This document shows, piece by piece, positions 17,600-26,719 of a stretch of 64,000 nt of DNA. This DNA is from Desulfobacter latus (GTDB lineage: Bacteria; Desulfobacterota; Desulfobacteria; Desulfobacterales; Desulfobacteraceae): the NCBI RefSeq assembly GCF_013389365.1, contig NZ_JACADJ010000007.1:39774-103773 (forward strand). Direction: 5' to 3'. The position numbers and the translations under genes are program-made. Below the pieces are notes generated by a model. The model did no database searches. It was not told where the DNA came from and was given only the letters and a program-made list of their open reading frames with translations. Position 1 is the first letter of the stretch, and the number at the start of each line of letters is the position of its first letter.

Positions 17600-17872
17600 C
17601 TAGCGTCTCTCGGCATTGGCCCCATAAACAAACGCAAGCAGTTCGGCCACGGCCACATATATTTCAGCCGGAATTTCCTGGCTGATGTCCAGGGATGCCA
17701 GAACCTCCACCAGGTCAGGATCGTCTTTTACCGGTACCCCATGGGCCAGGGCCAGGGCAATGATATTTTCAGCCACTTTTCCCTGCCCCTTAGCCGTTAC
17801 TTTCGGTGCCGTGTCCGCTATCCTGTCATATTTCAGGGCGACGGCTTTTTTTCTTTTGTCTTCAGGTGCCAT
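17600..17872 (-). CDS. flhX: Stand-alone FlhB C-terminal-domain-like protein (FlhX/YlqH type)
   Basis: 90 residues resembling only the cytoplasmic autocleavage domain of FlhB. KKAVALKYDRIADTAPKVTAKGQGKVAENIIALA aligns (in pieces) with the FlhB region after NPTH, and IYVAVAELLAFVYGANA matches the FlhB end YYQAVAELLAYVYGLK. The NPTH cleavage loop itself is missing. Such proteins can partly substitute for the FlhB C-terminal domain in Helicobacter and are paired with FliK-like genes in Bacillus (ylqG-ylqH). Here too it follows a FliK-like gene by two bases. The full-length flhB is elsewhere in the window. Confidence 0.85.
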   Translation of the reverse strand: MAPEDKRKKAVALKYDRIADTAPKVTAKGQGKVAENIIALALAHGVPVKDDPDLVEVLASLDISQEIPAEIYVAVAELLAFVYGANAERR

Positions 17873-17874
17873 GG

Positions 17875-19050
17875 TTAAACCACAATATTCAGTCCCTGCA
17901 TGTCATCGGGCGCTTTCATGGCATGCATTAAACTGGTCGGGGCAATCTGTTCGGGCCGGGCCACCCGGCAGTCAATGTTTCCGGCCTGATATCCGATTCC
18001 GGACAGATGCTGTCTCAACGTTAAAATTTTTGGGGTCAGATAATCACAGGTGGCCTGATTTTCCAATAAGAATCGGCCGGCAATGGTTTTATCCAGAATT
18101 GAAAAATCCGCCCGTAAAGGGCCAAGGGCCGTCATATTCAATAAAAAAGAAATACTGAGCATTTTTTTCTCTGTATTTGCTGTGCTTGCGTTTCCCGTGT
18201 CTATCATGAGTTGGCCGAAATCAAAGCCATCTTCCTGCCAGACAGGAAACGGCAGCAGAAATCGTGTACCATCCTGATTTTGTCCACCATCCCCTGATTT
18301 GACGTTTAACTGGGCAAAATTGTCCAATGCATCTGAGATATGTTTTAATACAGTGGTTTTGCCCGGGTCGTTTTCCATGCCGGCAAGGGACAACGCGGCT
18401 GCTTTCAGATCCTGGCCTGCCAGCTGTTTGATCCCATGCGCAATCGTTTTCTTATCCGGGCCGTCTTCAAGACCGGCCGCCAGTTTTTTTTCAAAAGTTA
18501 ATCCCATATTCTTTATGATTTGGGGTAAAAACTGATCATCCCGTACATCGGATTTCAGAGAAAGTCCCATGAGGATATCATTCAGAAGTGGTTCCCGGGT
18601 CCGGCTAAGCGCGTTCAAACCTTGTAAAATTTTTACCGGGGAAACGGATTGAAACGTGTTGTTCTGGGAGAATTTTTCCGGCCCGGGCGGTGAGTTTGAA
18701 TCCGCTAAACCGGCTGGAACCGAAGAGATTGGTCTCCCCATATTGATTGTAGTCTCTGCCGTATCGATGGATTTAGGTGCAGACGATGTTGGAACCGGCA
18801 TGAGTACAATACCGTCCTGGGAACGAACAACCTTCATGGGAATATCCATGCCCCGGGTCAAGGGAACCTGTGAGGAAACAGTCAGTTTCCGACCGTTCAC
18901 AAGTAATTGGATTCGGTTTTCCGAGGTAACATCAAGGACTTTTGCATTGACAATCCGGCCGGGTTTTAACTTCATGATATCTGACAATTCGGTTTGTTTC
19001 AGATTGTCGCCGGTAATTTTCAAGGAAGTCGGAGACCGGTTGAGTATCAT
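17875..19050 (-). CDS. FliK-like protein, second hook-length-control paralogue
   Basis: 391 residues. An N-terminal beta segment (LKPGRIVNAKVLDVTSENRI) resembles the start of FliK-like YlqG proteins. The C-terminal half has a Flg_hook pattern: LLPFPVWQEDGFDFGQLMID, then LSISFLLNMTALGPLRADFS, then LTPKILTLRQHLSGIGYQ. It overlaps the DUF2802 gene by four bases and is two bases from flhX. A true fliK with different architecture lies at 32.7-35 kb, so this may act with FlhX in an alternative export-switching step. That role is inference. Confidence 0.7.
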   Translation of the reverse strand: MILNRSPTSLKITGDNLKQTELSDIMKLKPGRIVNAKVLDVTSENRIQLLVNGRKLTVSSQVPLTRGMDIPMKVVRSQDGIVLMPVPTSSAPKSIDTAETTINMGRPISSVPAGLADSNSPPGPEKFSQNNTFQSVSPVKILQGLNALSRTREPLLNDILMGLSLKSDVRDDQFLPQIIKNMGLTFEKKLAAGLEDGPDKKTIAHGIKQLAGQDLKAAALSLAGMENDPGKTTVLKHISDALDNFAQLNVKSGDGGQNQDGTRFLLPFPVWQEDGFDFGQLMIDTGNASTANTEKKMLSISFLLNMTALGPLRADFSILDKTIAGRFLLENQATCDYLTPKILTLRQHLSGIGYQAGNIDCRVARPEQIAPTSLMHAMKAPDDMQGLNIVV

Positions 19051-19646
19051 CTGGATTTCTCCATGGCAAGAAACTTTTCCTTAAGGTCAATGACAAGGGC
19101 AACCTCCCCCCTGGGTATGGAAAGCCTTTCTGCAATGGTATCAATATCCACCTTCTGATAGTAAAGATCTATGATTCGTTGCTGCTGATCAAGGGCATCG
19201 GTCTCTTGGTGAAATAAGGCATGCCCACCCTTGGGCAGGGTGTTAAGCAGGGAATTATGCTGATTTTCAAGTTGCGTGTACAAGGTGTTGGCCCGGGATA
19301 AAAGCAGATTGATGCTGATCATTTTTGAGTCCAGGGACTGATCAAGTTTTCGGGTCAATGTCTGTTTCTCCTGTACGAGTCGCTCAAATTCCTTGGCTGC
19401 ATCTTTTGAGGCTTCCAAAAGAGGTTCAATCATTTCAGACGTTTCAGTCAGAACCTCCATGGCCACAACCTGGGCTTTTTTACGGGTCTGGGCGGTAATA
19501 TCGCCAAGGTCCGTTTCCGGCGTAGGGGTCAGGTTGCGTTGGAGTCGGTTGGCTCGCCGGATAAAAAGAAGCAGCAAAAACATTAAAAATAGATCAATAA
19601 TAAGTGAAAGGATAACAAGAAATTCAGTGGGAACCTGCAACATCAT
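19047..19646 (-). CDS. DUF2802-like single-pass membrane protein
   Basis: 199 residues. One N-terminal transmembrane helix (FLVILSLIIDLFLMFLLLLF), a long coiled-coil middle, and a C-terminal segment RIIDLYYQKVDIDTIAERLS followed by IPRGEVALVIDLKEKF, which resembles the DUF2802 helix-turn-helix-like end. Function unknown; the family recurs next to flagellar and chemotaxis genes. The second of two adjacent ATGs (19643) has better Shine-Dalgarno spacing than the first. Confidence 0.65.
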   Translation of the reverse strand: MMLQVPTEFLVILSLIIDLFLMFLLLLFIRRANRLQRNLTPTPETDLGDITAQTRKKAQVVAMEVLTETSEMIEPLLEASKDAAKEFERLVQEKQTLTRKLDQSLDSKMISINLLLSRANTLYTQLENQHNSLLNTLPKGGHALFHQETDALDQQQRIIDLYYQKVDIDTIAERLSIPRGEVALVIDLKEKFLAMEKSR

Positions 19647-19652
19647 ACCTTA

Positions 19653-19958
19653 TCATGCCTTGGTATCTATAAGCCGGCCCGGTCCGTCCGGGTCCGGCGA
19701 CAGGTCATTTTGGAGATTCTGTTTTTTTACACGTTTGGCTTTACGGGCCTTTCGTTGCCGCTTTTCCTTCTCTTTTTCATGGGTCAAAGAGAATGTTTCT
19801 TCACTTTCCTGAACAGTTGTATTTTCCAGCACCTGCTGATTTTGGTGTTGTACTGCCGCCTGATCCGGATCCGGTTTGGGGGACTGGACCTGTTGGCTCA
19901 AATCCTGGGCAATACCGAATTGCTGAAAAATCTGGTTGTGTCCATGAACTGTGGTCAT
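19653..19958 (-). CDS. Small hydrophilic protein in the flagellar cluster, unknown function
   Basis: 101 residues, rich in Gln at the N-terminus and with a strongly charged Lys/Arg/Glu middle (EKEKEKRQRKARKAKRVKKQ). No signal peptide, membrane helix or recognised domain. A reasonable ribosome-binding site (CAGGAAATAAATG) and its position six bases ahead of the DUF2802 gene argue that it is real. It may be a small cytoplasmic accessory of the FliK-like/FlhX set. Confidence 0.55.
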   Translation of the reverse strand: MTTVHGHNQIFQQFGIAQDLSQQVQSPKPDPDQAAVQHQNQQVLENTTVQESEETFSLTHEKEKEKRQRKARKAKRVKKQNLQNDLSPDPDGPGRLIDTKA

Positions 19959-19985
19959 TTATTTCCTGTATTGGGGCCATGGCCC

Positions 19986-20154
19986 TTAAGGCCCATGATC
20001 AAAATAAACCATCCCATATGGTTTGCCTTTTCATTCGTTTTCTTCGTTGTGACAATGAGCACATATTTCAATATGCTCCCATTGCCACGCCTTGAATACG
20101 AATGAAAATTCTAAACCATATTTTGGAAGATTTTATTTCGATCATGGGCCTAAG
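19986..20154. repeat. ~170-bp palindromic MITE-like element, copy 1
   Basis: Terminal inverted repeats begin GGCCCATGATC and continue through AAATAAA to ATATGGTTT. Inner symmetrical blocks CATTCGT/ACGAATG, GTGACAATG/CATTGCCAC and AGCACATAT/ATATGCT make almost the whole unit self-complementary. The right end overlaps the stop codon of the SQDDID-repeat gene. An inverse-oriented copy lies at 32521-32701. Confidence 0.85.
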
Positions 20155-21637
20155 TTGCCTTAAAAGATTTAAAACTGATTTTGTCAATATATTGGGGCGG
20201 CAATACTTTCTTTAGTGAGGCTTCTACGCCCCACATCAAATCAGCTTCGGTCACCTCATTGTTCTTTTTCGACACCAGCCGAGTCTGAATCGCTTCATAA
20301 ATCAAATCCCGGTAAAAGGCAAGATTATTGTTTATTTCATCATAAGCCCTTTGATCGGAATAATCAATAGCGACATCTGCAGACACATAGGTCATGGTCC
20401 GGCTTTGATCGGATGCAAGAATTATAAAATCCGTTAACAAAATTGTTCCTGACTTGCGGCTGGGCGGCGGAACCGGCTTATCTGCAAACACATTTTTTTG
20501 CACGTCCCGGATCAGATCAATTTCAGTCAAGGCGGCGGTCTGTCTTTCCAGCAGTGGCATGGATTGACCTGAAAAAAATAAAAAATAAATTAAAGGAACG
20601 GATATACCCATGAACAGCAAGATGGAAGCGGCAGCAAGTAGAACCTTTGACTTGAGAAGGGCTTTTATCTTTCCGCCTTTTTTAGACGATTCCGCCGGCG
20701 TAGATTCTTTTTTATCGGAGATCTCGGCACCTTCAACACCTTCCAGGAGTACTTGACTCGAATCGGACTCCTGGTCGTCGAGCGCCTTATCGGGCTGATC
20801 CTCCAGATCAGACGCATCATCTTCTCCGTCAATATCGCCGAGCAAGTCATCATCTTCCTGATCTGTGGCCATGAGCAAGGTATTAATGTCTTCCTGGGAT
20901 ATAAGGATGTCCTCATCGTCATCCCGCAATTCATCTGTCTCATCTGACTGTTGAAGAAGGGTATCAATATCTTCCTGGGTGACATTATCTTCTTCCGAAA
21001 TATCCGGTGTCGGTAGACCGGCTTGGATCAGGGCATCCATGGCCTCCTGGGTGATCATACAATCGGCTATATCTGTGGCCTGGCTTTCATCTATGGGCTC
21101 ATCAAACGGGTCTTTTTCCTGTCCCGGTGCTTCCATAACCAGGGCATCGTCAACGGTCGCATCTTCCGCCTTTTGTACCGTCTCGTCCTCTTGGTTTGAT
21201 CCCACTTCCAGGATTGGATCCGGTCCGGATTCAGAATCGGCTGCATCATTCTCCTGGGTATGGTCAGCCATTACACCTTGAATGTCTTCCAGTGAAATCA
21301 ACTCGTCATCCCCGGCATCGGCATCCTGGGAATCATCTATGAATGCGTCAATATCATCCTGGGATAATTCACTGTCGTCATCTTGGGGGGGGGCATCTTC
21401 ATCCAGGGCATTGCCCGCCATCATGCGGTCAATGTCGTCCTGGGAAAGTTCCTCTGCATCTTCTTGCCCCGCGCCTGAACCATCTGCATCCGGGCCGGAC
21501 GCGTTAAGCAGGTTGTCTATATCATCCTGGGACAACTCGCCGGCAGCGTCATCTCCTGAGGAAATATTCAGCAGCTTATCAATATCATCCTGGGAAATTA
21601 GATCGTCGTCTTCTTCTTTTAAATTCGGGTCTGACAT
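20150..21637 (-). CDS. Membrane protein with eight FliM-N-terminus-like peptides and a FliL-like periplasmic region
   Basis: 495 residues. The acidic N-terminal 310 residues contain eight short copies of a motif close to SQDDIDxLL, at about residues 15-23, 36-44, 65-73, 92-100, 115-123, 196-204, 220-228 and 247-255. The same motif opens FliM of this window (LSQDEVDSLL), where in other bacteria it docks phospho-CheY. A single transmembrane helix at about 332-355 leads to a C-terminal region (GTILLTDFIILASDQSRTMT, later SLKKVLPPQYIDKISF) with FliL-like secondary-structure character. The gene follows fliA by 20 bp and ends the export operon. A multivalent CheY or FliN/FliY docking array is my inference; the protein is not one I can name. 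Confidence 0.75.
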   Translation of the reverse strand: MSDPNLKEEDDDLISQDDIDKLLNISSGDDAAGELSQDDIDNLLNASGPDADGSGAGQEDAEELSQDDIDRMMAGNALDEDAPPQDDDSELSQDDIDAFIDDSQDADAGDDELISLEDIQGVMADHTQENDAADSESGPDPILEVGSNQEDETVQKAEDATVDDALVMEAPGQEKDPFDEPIDESQATDIADCMITQEAMDALIQAGLPTPDISEEDNVTQEDIDTLLQQSDETDELRDDDEDILISQEDINTLLMATDQEDDDLLGDIDGEDDASDLEDQPDKALDDQESDSSQVLLEGVEGAEISDKKESTPAESSKKGGKIKALLKSKVLLAAASILLFMGISVPLIYFLFFSGQSMPLLERQTAALTEIDLIRDVQKNVFADKPVPPPSRKSGTILLTDFIILASDQSRTMTYVSADVAIDYSDQRAYDEINNNLAFYRDLIYEAIQTRLVSKKNNEVTEADLMWGVEASLKKVLPPQYIDKISFKSFKAT

Positions 21638-21657
21638 AACCGCCCCCTAAAATCAAA

Positions 21658-22431
21658 TTATGTCCCATAACTATCCAGGCCGGCGTGCAATTTCATCAGC
21701 ACAGCGGTATGGATCTGACAGATTCTGGATTCCGTCAAAGACAAAACTTCACCAATTTCTTTCAAGGTCAGTTCGTCATAATAGTAAAGGGAGATAACAA
21801 TTTGTTCTTTTTTCGTTAATTTTTTGATGGTTTTCACCAAAATGGATTTTAGTTCTGCACGGTAGAAGTCCGCTTCGGGATTTTCGTCACTGTTGAGGCC
21901 GGCGCTAAAACGGGTCTGGGAAGAGATATCATTTTTTTTTGTTTTGATGAAATCATCCAGACTGAGAACAGCAGCCCCATGGATATCGGTCAGCATATTC
22001 TGGTAAGTTTCCAGGTCTACGCCTAAAGCGGCACAGATTTCATCGTCATCAGCCGGTCGTCCCTTTTCATTTTCAATTGTTTTTGCCGCCCGGGAGATGT
22101 CCTGTATTTTTTTCCGCATGGATCTTGAGTAGGTGTCCATGCTGCGCAGTTCATCCAGAATAGCACCCTTGATACGATACCGGGCATAGGTTTCAAGGCT
22201 GACATGTTTGCCTGGATCAAATTTATCCACCGCATCAATGAGTCCCAGTGAACCTGCTGACATCAGTTCGTCAAAAAGCACACTGGCGGGTAGACGCATG
22301 GCAAATCGGGAGGCAATATGTCGGACTAGATACGCATAATTGACAATGCTTTCCTGCCGCCAGACTTTCCACGCCGCCTGATTTTTTTTACTCGGGTATT
22401 TCATGGAAATGTTCTTATTTCCTTCCGACAA
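21658..22431 (-). CDS. fliA: Flagellar RNA polymerase sigma factor FliA (sigma-28)
   Basis: 257 residues. Region 2 is recognisable in LFDELMSAGSLGLIDAVDKF and TYARYRIKGAILDELRSMDT. Region 4 ends the protein with ELTLKEIGEVLSLTESRICQ. It directs late flagellar and chemotaxis genes. No anti-sigma factor FlgM gene was found in the window. A 125-bp gap separates it from flhG upstream, the largest gap within this operon. Confidence 0.95.
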   Translation of the reverse strand: MSEGNKNISMKYPSKKNQAAWKVWRQESIVNYAYLVRHIASRFAMRLPASVLFDELMSAGSLGLIDAVDKFDPGKHVSLETYARYRIKGAILDELRSMDTYSRSMRKKIQDISRAAKTIENEKGRPADDDEICAALGVDLETYQNMLTDIHGAAVLSLDDFIKTKKNDISSQTRFSAGLNSDENPEADFYRAELKSILVKTIKKLTKKEQIVISLYYYDELTLKEIGEVLSLTESRICQIHTAVLMKLHAGLDSYGT

Positions 22432-22556
22432 TTCTAAATTTATAAAATATATATTTTTGCTTTTTTGCCTTTTTCCTGCTCGTAAAGGGAATAATTTTTA
22501 ACGACGTTCACGAACACGGGCACGCAATCAAAATCAAAATTATTGGAAATTGACCT

Positions 22557-23450
22557 TCATTGGGCCGCCGCAAACACCCGGTTCATAAAAAAGGTTAAAT
22601 TTCCCTGGTTCTGGTTTGTTCTGTTGTCATTAAGCAGTGTTTTTGCAAGATCGGACATGGCGTTCGCTGCAGGACTTTGTTTTACAGTATCTAAAAGGAT
22701 ACTGCGATTTCGAACAGCCTTTTGCAGGGCCGGATCAAAGGGGACCTCACCGCAGTATTCCAAAACCACATTTTTTAAAAATTTATCCATGGCATTGCTC
22801 AAGGATTCGTAAACTTTTTTGGCCCCGGTCCGGTTGTCCGTCATATTTACCAGCAGTTTGAAATACTTTATCCCGTAGTCCTGGGACATGACTTTCATCA
22901 GGGCATAGGCATCGGTAATGGAAGTCGGTTCCGTGGTCGCCACCACCAGACACTGGTCTGCAGATGCATTAAAATAAAGCACATTGGATGAAATGCCGGC
23001 CCCGGTATCCAGCAAAATGATGTCTGCCATATCGGAAAATGCCTCAAACTCAGACAGCAGTGTCAGTTTTTCACCTTCACTGAAACGGGTCAAATCGGCA
23101 AATCCGGATCCGCCGGGTAAAATGCCGATGCCATGATCCGTTGTCACTATCACCTGAGACAATGTTTTTTCTCCGGATACCAGGTGGCGGATATTATACT
23201 TGGGTTTTAGGTTAAATACGATATCAATGTTGGCTAACCCCACATCCGCATCTATGATCACCACGCGTTTTCCAAGCCGTGTCATGGCCACGGCCAGGTT
23301 CCCTACAATATTGGTTTTGCCCACCCCGCCTTTCCCGCTGGTCACCGCAATCACCCTGGGGTATGAACTGCCATTGGAAGCCCCGTTCCGTTCCCGTTTT
23401 TTCATAGCACTTGTCCTGGCCATCTGCCGCAGTCCTTTTGCCTGATCCAC
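22557..23450 (-). CDS. flhG: Flagellum number regulator FlhG (FleN, MinD-like ATPase)
   Basis: 297 residues with a deviant Walker A KGGVGKTN near residue 38, the DADVGLANID segment and ILLDTGAGIS (Walker B). FlhG partners FlhF and sets flagellar number and placement. It begins with GTG (23450) directly after the flhF TAG, with AGGAG upstream, so coupling to flhF is likely. Confidence 0.95.
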   Translation of the reverse strand: MDQAKGLRQMARTSAMKKRERNGASNGSSYPRVIAVTSGKGGVGKTNIVGNLAVAMTRLGKRVVIIDADVGLANIDIVFNLKPKYNIRHLVSGEKTLSQVIVTTDHGIGILPGGSGFADLTRFSEGEKLTLLSEFEAFSDMADIILLDTGAGISSNVLYFNASADQCLVVATTEPTSITDAYALMKVMSQDYGIKYFKLLVNMTDNRTGAKKVYESLSNAMDKFLKNVVLEYCGEVPFDPALQKAVRNRSILLDTVKQSPAANAMSDLAKTLLNDNRTNQNQGNLTFFMNRVFAAAQ

Positions 23451-24554
23451 CTAGTCTCCTTTGGGCACTTTTTTTAGAATTATTTTCAAAAGTTCCTGGT
23501 TGTCCGGAATAATCAAATCCTCGGGCACCTTCTGGCCGTTGGTTATCAATGACACGGGCAGGTCATAGCCTGCCACCTGATCAAGGATTTTCCCGCATCT
23601 TTTTATCTCATCTATTTTTGTAAATATATAGGTATCTGGATTAAATACGGAAAAAGCATCTGCCGCTTCCTTCATATTAATCAATTCAGAGGTAACACTC
23701 AAGGTTAAATGAACGCTGATCTGGAAATCATTTCTGATCAGCTCAAGGATTTTATCAATTTTTTCCTTGTCATAATGGCTGTGCCCGGCCGTATCAATAA
23801 GTATCATATCCATGGATTTCATCCGGTCCAGGGCGAATGCCAAATCCTGGCGTGAAAAGGCCGGCACACAGACAAGCCCCATGATGCCGGCATAGGCTTT
23901 GAGCTGCTCAAAGGCCCCGATCCTGTAATTGTCTATGGAGACCAACCCGACCTTCATCTTCCGGGTGAAGCTTAAATAGGCGGCCAATTTGGCAATGGTG
24001 GTGGTTTTTCCCACACCGGTCGGCCCGACAAAGGCCGCTACCTGGGGAAGCCCCGAAGAGTTCCGCCGGGTGAAAAAATCCTTGATGCGAAGTTGATCCA
24101 GGCAAAGGTTCATAACTTTTTTTTTCAACTGCTTCATTTGTGTTACCGTATCAAGATTTTGATCCAGCTCTGCGGCCGCTTTTTGGACAATTTCAACCGC
24201 CAGGCGCTCGCTGACACCGCAGCGAAGCAGGGAGGCCAGCACGCCCACGGATTCAAAATGGTTGCACAAAATGGACTGCACCCCGGAACCAAAACCGGCC
24301 ACGGAAAGGATGTCCTTTATCTCCGCAATATCTGACTTAAGAGATTCCACATCTTGCAGAACAGGCGTTTCAGGTTTGTCTTCACCGGTCGAAGGGATGC
24401 CGGCCTCAACCTCGAACATGATTTCTCCGTAAGGATCTTTTGGTGATTTCGGCTCCTTTCGGGTGGAAAGAATCATGGCATCAGGCCCTAACTCCTCTTT
24501 GATGCGGGCGATGGCCGTTTGTATATTCGATGCCTTGAAAATTTTTTTATCCAT
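23451..24554 (-). CDS. flhF: Flagellar biosynthesis GTPase FlhF
   Basis: 367 residues. An N-terminal B domain (KIFKASNIQTAIARIKEELG, AMILSTRK) precedes an SRP-type NG domain with FVGPTGVGKTTTIAKLAAY, VSIDNYRIGAFEQL and ILIDTAGHSHYD. FlhF marks the site of flagellar assembly. It overlaps flhA by eight bases and abuts flhG. Confidence 0.96.
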   Translation of the reverse strand: MDKKIFKASNIQTAIARIKEELGPDAMILSTRKEPKSPKDPYGEIMFEVEAGIPSTGEDKPETPVLQDVESLKSDIAEIKDILSVAGFGSGVQSILCNHFESVGVLASLLRCGVSERLAVEIVQKAAAELDQNLDTVTQMKQLKKKVMNLCLDQLRIKDFFTRRNSSGLPQVAAFVGPTGVGKTTTIAKLAAYLSFTRKMKVGLVSIDNYRIGAFEQLKAYAGIMGLVCVPAFSRQDLAFALDRMKSMDMILIDTAGHSHYDKEKIDKILELIRNDFQISVHLTLSVTSELINMKEAADAFSVFNPDTYIFTKIDEIKRCGKILDQVAGYDLPVSLITNGQKVPEDLIIPDNQELLKIILKKVPKGD

Positions 24555-26658
24555 TCTTTAAATTTACCTTTCCGACAGCCTGCAGATTTATATCATCCAC
24601 GATCTCTGCGTGGGACACCACAAATACATTGGGAAGAGACGGCTCAATTAAACGACGGACATGACGGCGCAATGCGGGCGAGGTCATGAGTACCGGCTGG
24701 GTATTCAGCGTAATGACCTTTTCTACCTGTTTTGATACAGCGCCGACAAATTCTGTGATCAATACAGGTTCTAAAGCCAGATACGTCCCGTGATCGGTCC
24801 GTTTAATATTTTTTGTTAAAATTTCTTCAAGCTTGCGGTCCAATGTCATAACTTGCAACTTTTTGCCGGGCTGCAGATAGGGCGCCAGCATGCCTTTAGC
24901 AACCCGTTGGCGGACATATTCGGTTAGCAGGTCCGGATCCTTGCCTGCCGGGGCAAAATCTGCCAGGGCCTCCACAATGGTTAACAGATCCCTTATGGAA
25001 ATACGTTCCCGTAACAGATTCTGGAGTACCTTTTGAACTGCGCCAATGCTTAACAGGTTGGGTATCAGCTCCTCCACCACTTTGGGACTGGTCTTGGCCA
25101 GGTTATCTAGAAGATGCTGGACATCCTGTCGGCTCAGCAGGTTATGGGCATTGTTTCTGATGATTTCCGTTAAATGGGTGGCAATAACCGTGGAGTTATC
25201 CACCACGGTGTATCCGGCAAATTTGGCTTCCTCTTCCCTGGACATGGGTATCCACAGAGCCGGCAGGTTAAAGGCCGGTTCAACCGTTTCAATTCCGTCA
25301 ATTTTTTGAGCCGCACCACCAGGATCCATGGCCAGATAGTGATTGACCATAAGCTCTGAACCGGCAGCCTCAACGCCCTTGATCATAAGGCGGTATTGGG
25401 CCGGGCTTAAATTCAGGTTATCCCGGATATGAATGGGCGGCACGATAATACCCATCTCCGTGGCAAACTGCCGGCGGATGGCCTTGATCCGGCCCAGAAG
25501 CGTGCCGTCCTGCTGTTTATCCACCAGGGGAATCAAGCCGTATCCCACTTCCAGTTCCATGGTATCCAGACGCAGCAGATGATCTACATCTTCGGGCTTT
25601 CCGGGCGTGTCGCCCTGATCCTCGTCCTGGGTTTGGGCTTTTTCCACGGCCTGCTGTTCGTCTTCTGCTTTTTCTCCTTGTCTTAAAAAATACCAGGCAA
25701 TGGTTCCCATGGTAATCCCTAACGTCATAAAGGGGATGGTGGGAAGGCCCGGAATCGCACCCATGAGAAACACAACCACAGCGCCCACCATGACCGGGGT
25801 GGCACTGGAAAACAGATGTTCGGCAAAGGCTTTTCCCATCTTACTATCTGCGCCGGAACGGGATACCAGAAGACCTGCGGCCGCAGAGATTAAAAGCGCC
25901 GGAATCTGGGAGACAAGCCCGTCACCCACGGTCAGCAAGGTGTAATTGGTCAAAGCCTCGCTAAGCGGCATACCCTGCTGTACTACACCGATGATAAAGC
26001 CTGCGCCGATATTAATTAAAGTGATCACAATACCGGCAATGGCGTCACCACGGACAAATTTGGAAGCGCCGTCCATGGCGCCATGAAATTCCGACTCCCT
26101 GGCAATGGCGGCCCTTCGTTCGCCTGCCTCTATTTCGTCGATCATACCGGCATTGAGATCCGCATCAATGGCCATTTGTTTGCCGGGCATGGCGTCTAAG
26201 GTGAAACGGGCGGCCACCTCTGCAATACGACCGGCACCCTTGGTGATTACCATGAAATTGATAAGTACCAGAATAATGAAAATAATCAGGCCCACCACAT
26301 AGTTGCCGCCCACCACAAAGGCCCCGAATGACATGATGATCGCCCCGGCAGCCTCGGGCCCCTCACTGCCATGCAAAAGAATCAATCGGGTGGATGCTAC
26401 GTTTAACGAGAGCCGGAAAAGGGTCAGCATCAGAAGCAGCGAGGGAAAGATACTGAAGTCAAGCGGCCTCTGGGTATACATGGTGGTGATCAGTACCACC
26501 ACGGCAAGGGAAATATTCAGGGCCAGAAAGAAATCAAGGATAATGGGGTGCAAGGGCAGAATCATCGCCATAAGGATGCCGATAAAGGCCAGAACCATCA
26601 AAATATCTGATGACTCTTTTTTCATTATGGCCATGATTCCGACGTTTTCCGCCGCCAT
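24547..26658 (-). CDS. flhA: Flagellar type III export gate protein FlhA
   Basis: 703 residues, typical length. About eight transmembrane helices in the first 330 residues include the conserved LLMLTLFRLSLNVASTRLIL and the FHIPEP-type loop DAMPGKQMAIDADLNAGMID. A large cytoplasmic domain follows, binding chaperone-cargo complexes. It forms the nonameric gate and proton-driven export engine with FlhB. A short linker rich in Glu/Gln (about 340-370) separates the two parts. Confidence 0.97.
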   Translation of the reverse strand: MAAENVGIMAIMKKESSDILMVLAFIGILMAMILPLHPIILDFFLALNISLAVVVLITTMYTQRPLDFSIFPSLLLMLTLFRLSLNVASTRLILLHGSEGPEAAGAIIMSFGAFVVGGNYVVGLIIFIILVLINFMVITKGAGRIAEVAARFTLDAMPGKQMAIDADLNAGMIDEIEAGERRAAIARESEFHGAMDGASKFVRGDAIAGIVITLINIGAGFIIGVVQQGMPLSEALTNYTLLTVGDGLVSQIPALLISAAAGLLVSRSGADSKMGKAFAEHLFSSATPVMVGAVVVFLMGAIPGLPTIPFMTLGITMGTIAWYFLRQGEKAEDEQQAVEKAQTQDEDQGDTPGKPEDVDHLLRLDTMELEVGYGLIPLVDKQQDGTLLGRIKAIRRQFATEMGIIVPPIHIRDNLNLSPAQYRLMIKGVEAAGSELMVNHYLAMDPGGAAQKIDGIETVEPAFNLPALWIPMSREEEAKFAGYTVVDNSTVIATHLTEIIRNNAHNLLSRQDVQHLLDNLAKTSPKVVEELIPNLLSIGAVQKVLQNLLRERISIRDLLTIVEALADFAPAGKDPDLLTEYVRQRVAKGMLAPYLQPGKKLQVMTLDRKLEEILTKNIKRTDHGTYLALEPVLITEFVGAVSKQVEKVITLNTQPVLMTSPALRRHVRRLIEPSLPNVFVVSHAEIVDDINLQAVGKVNLKNG

Positions 26659-26719
26659 TTATCCTCCTTAGTAAATGGATGTTTGACACCTGGTGCCAAG
26701 AATTTGACTATTTTAGTGT

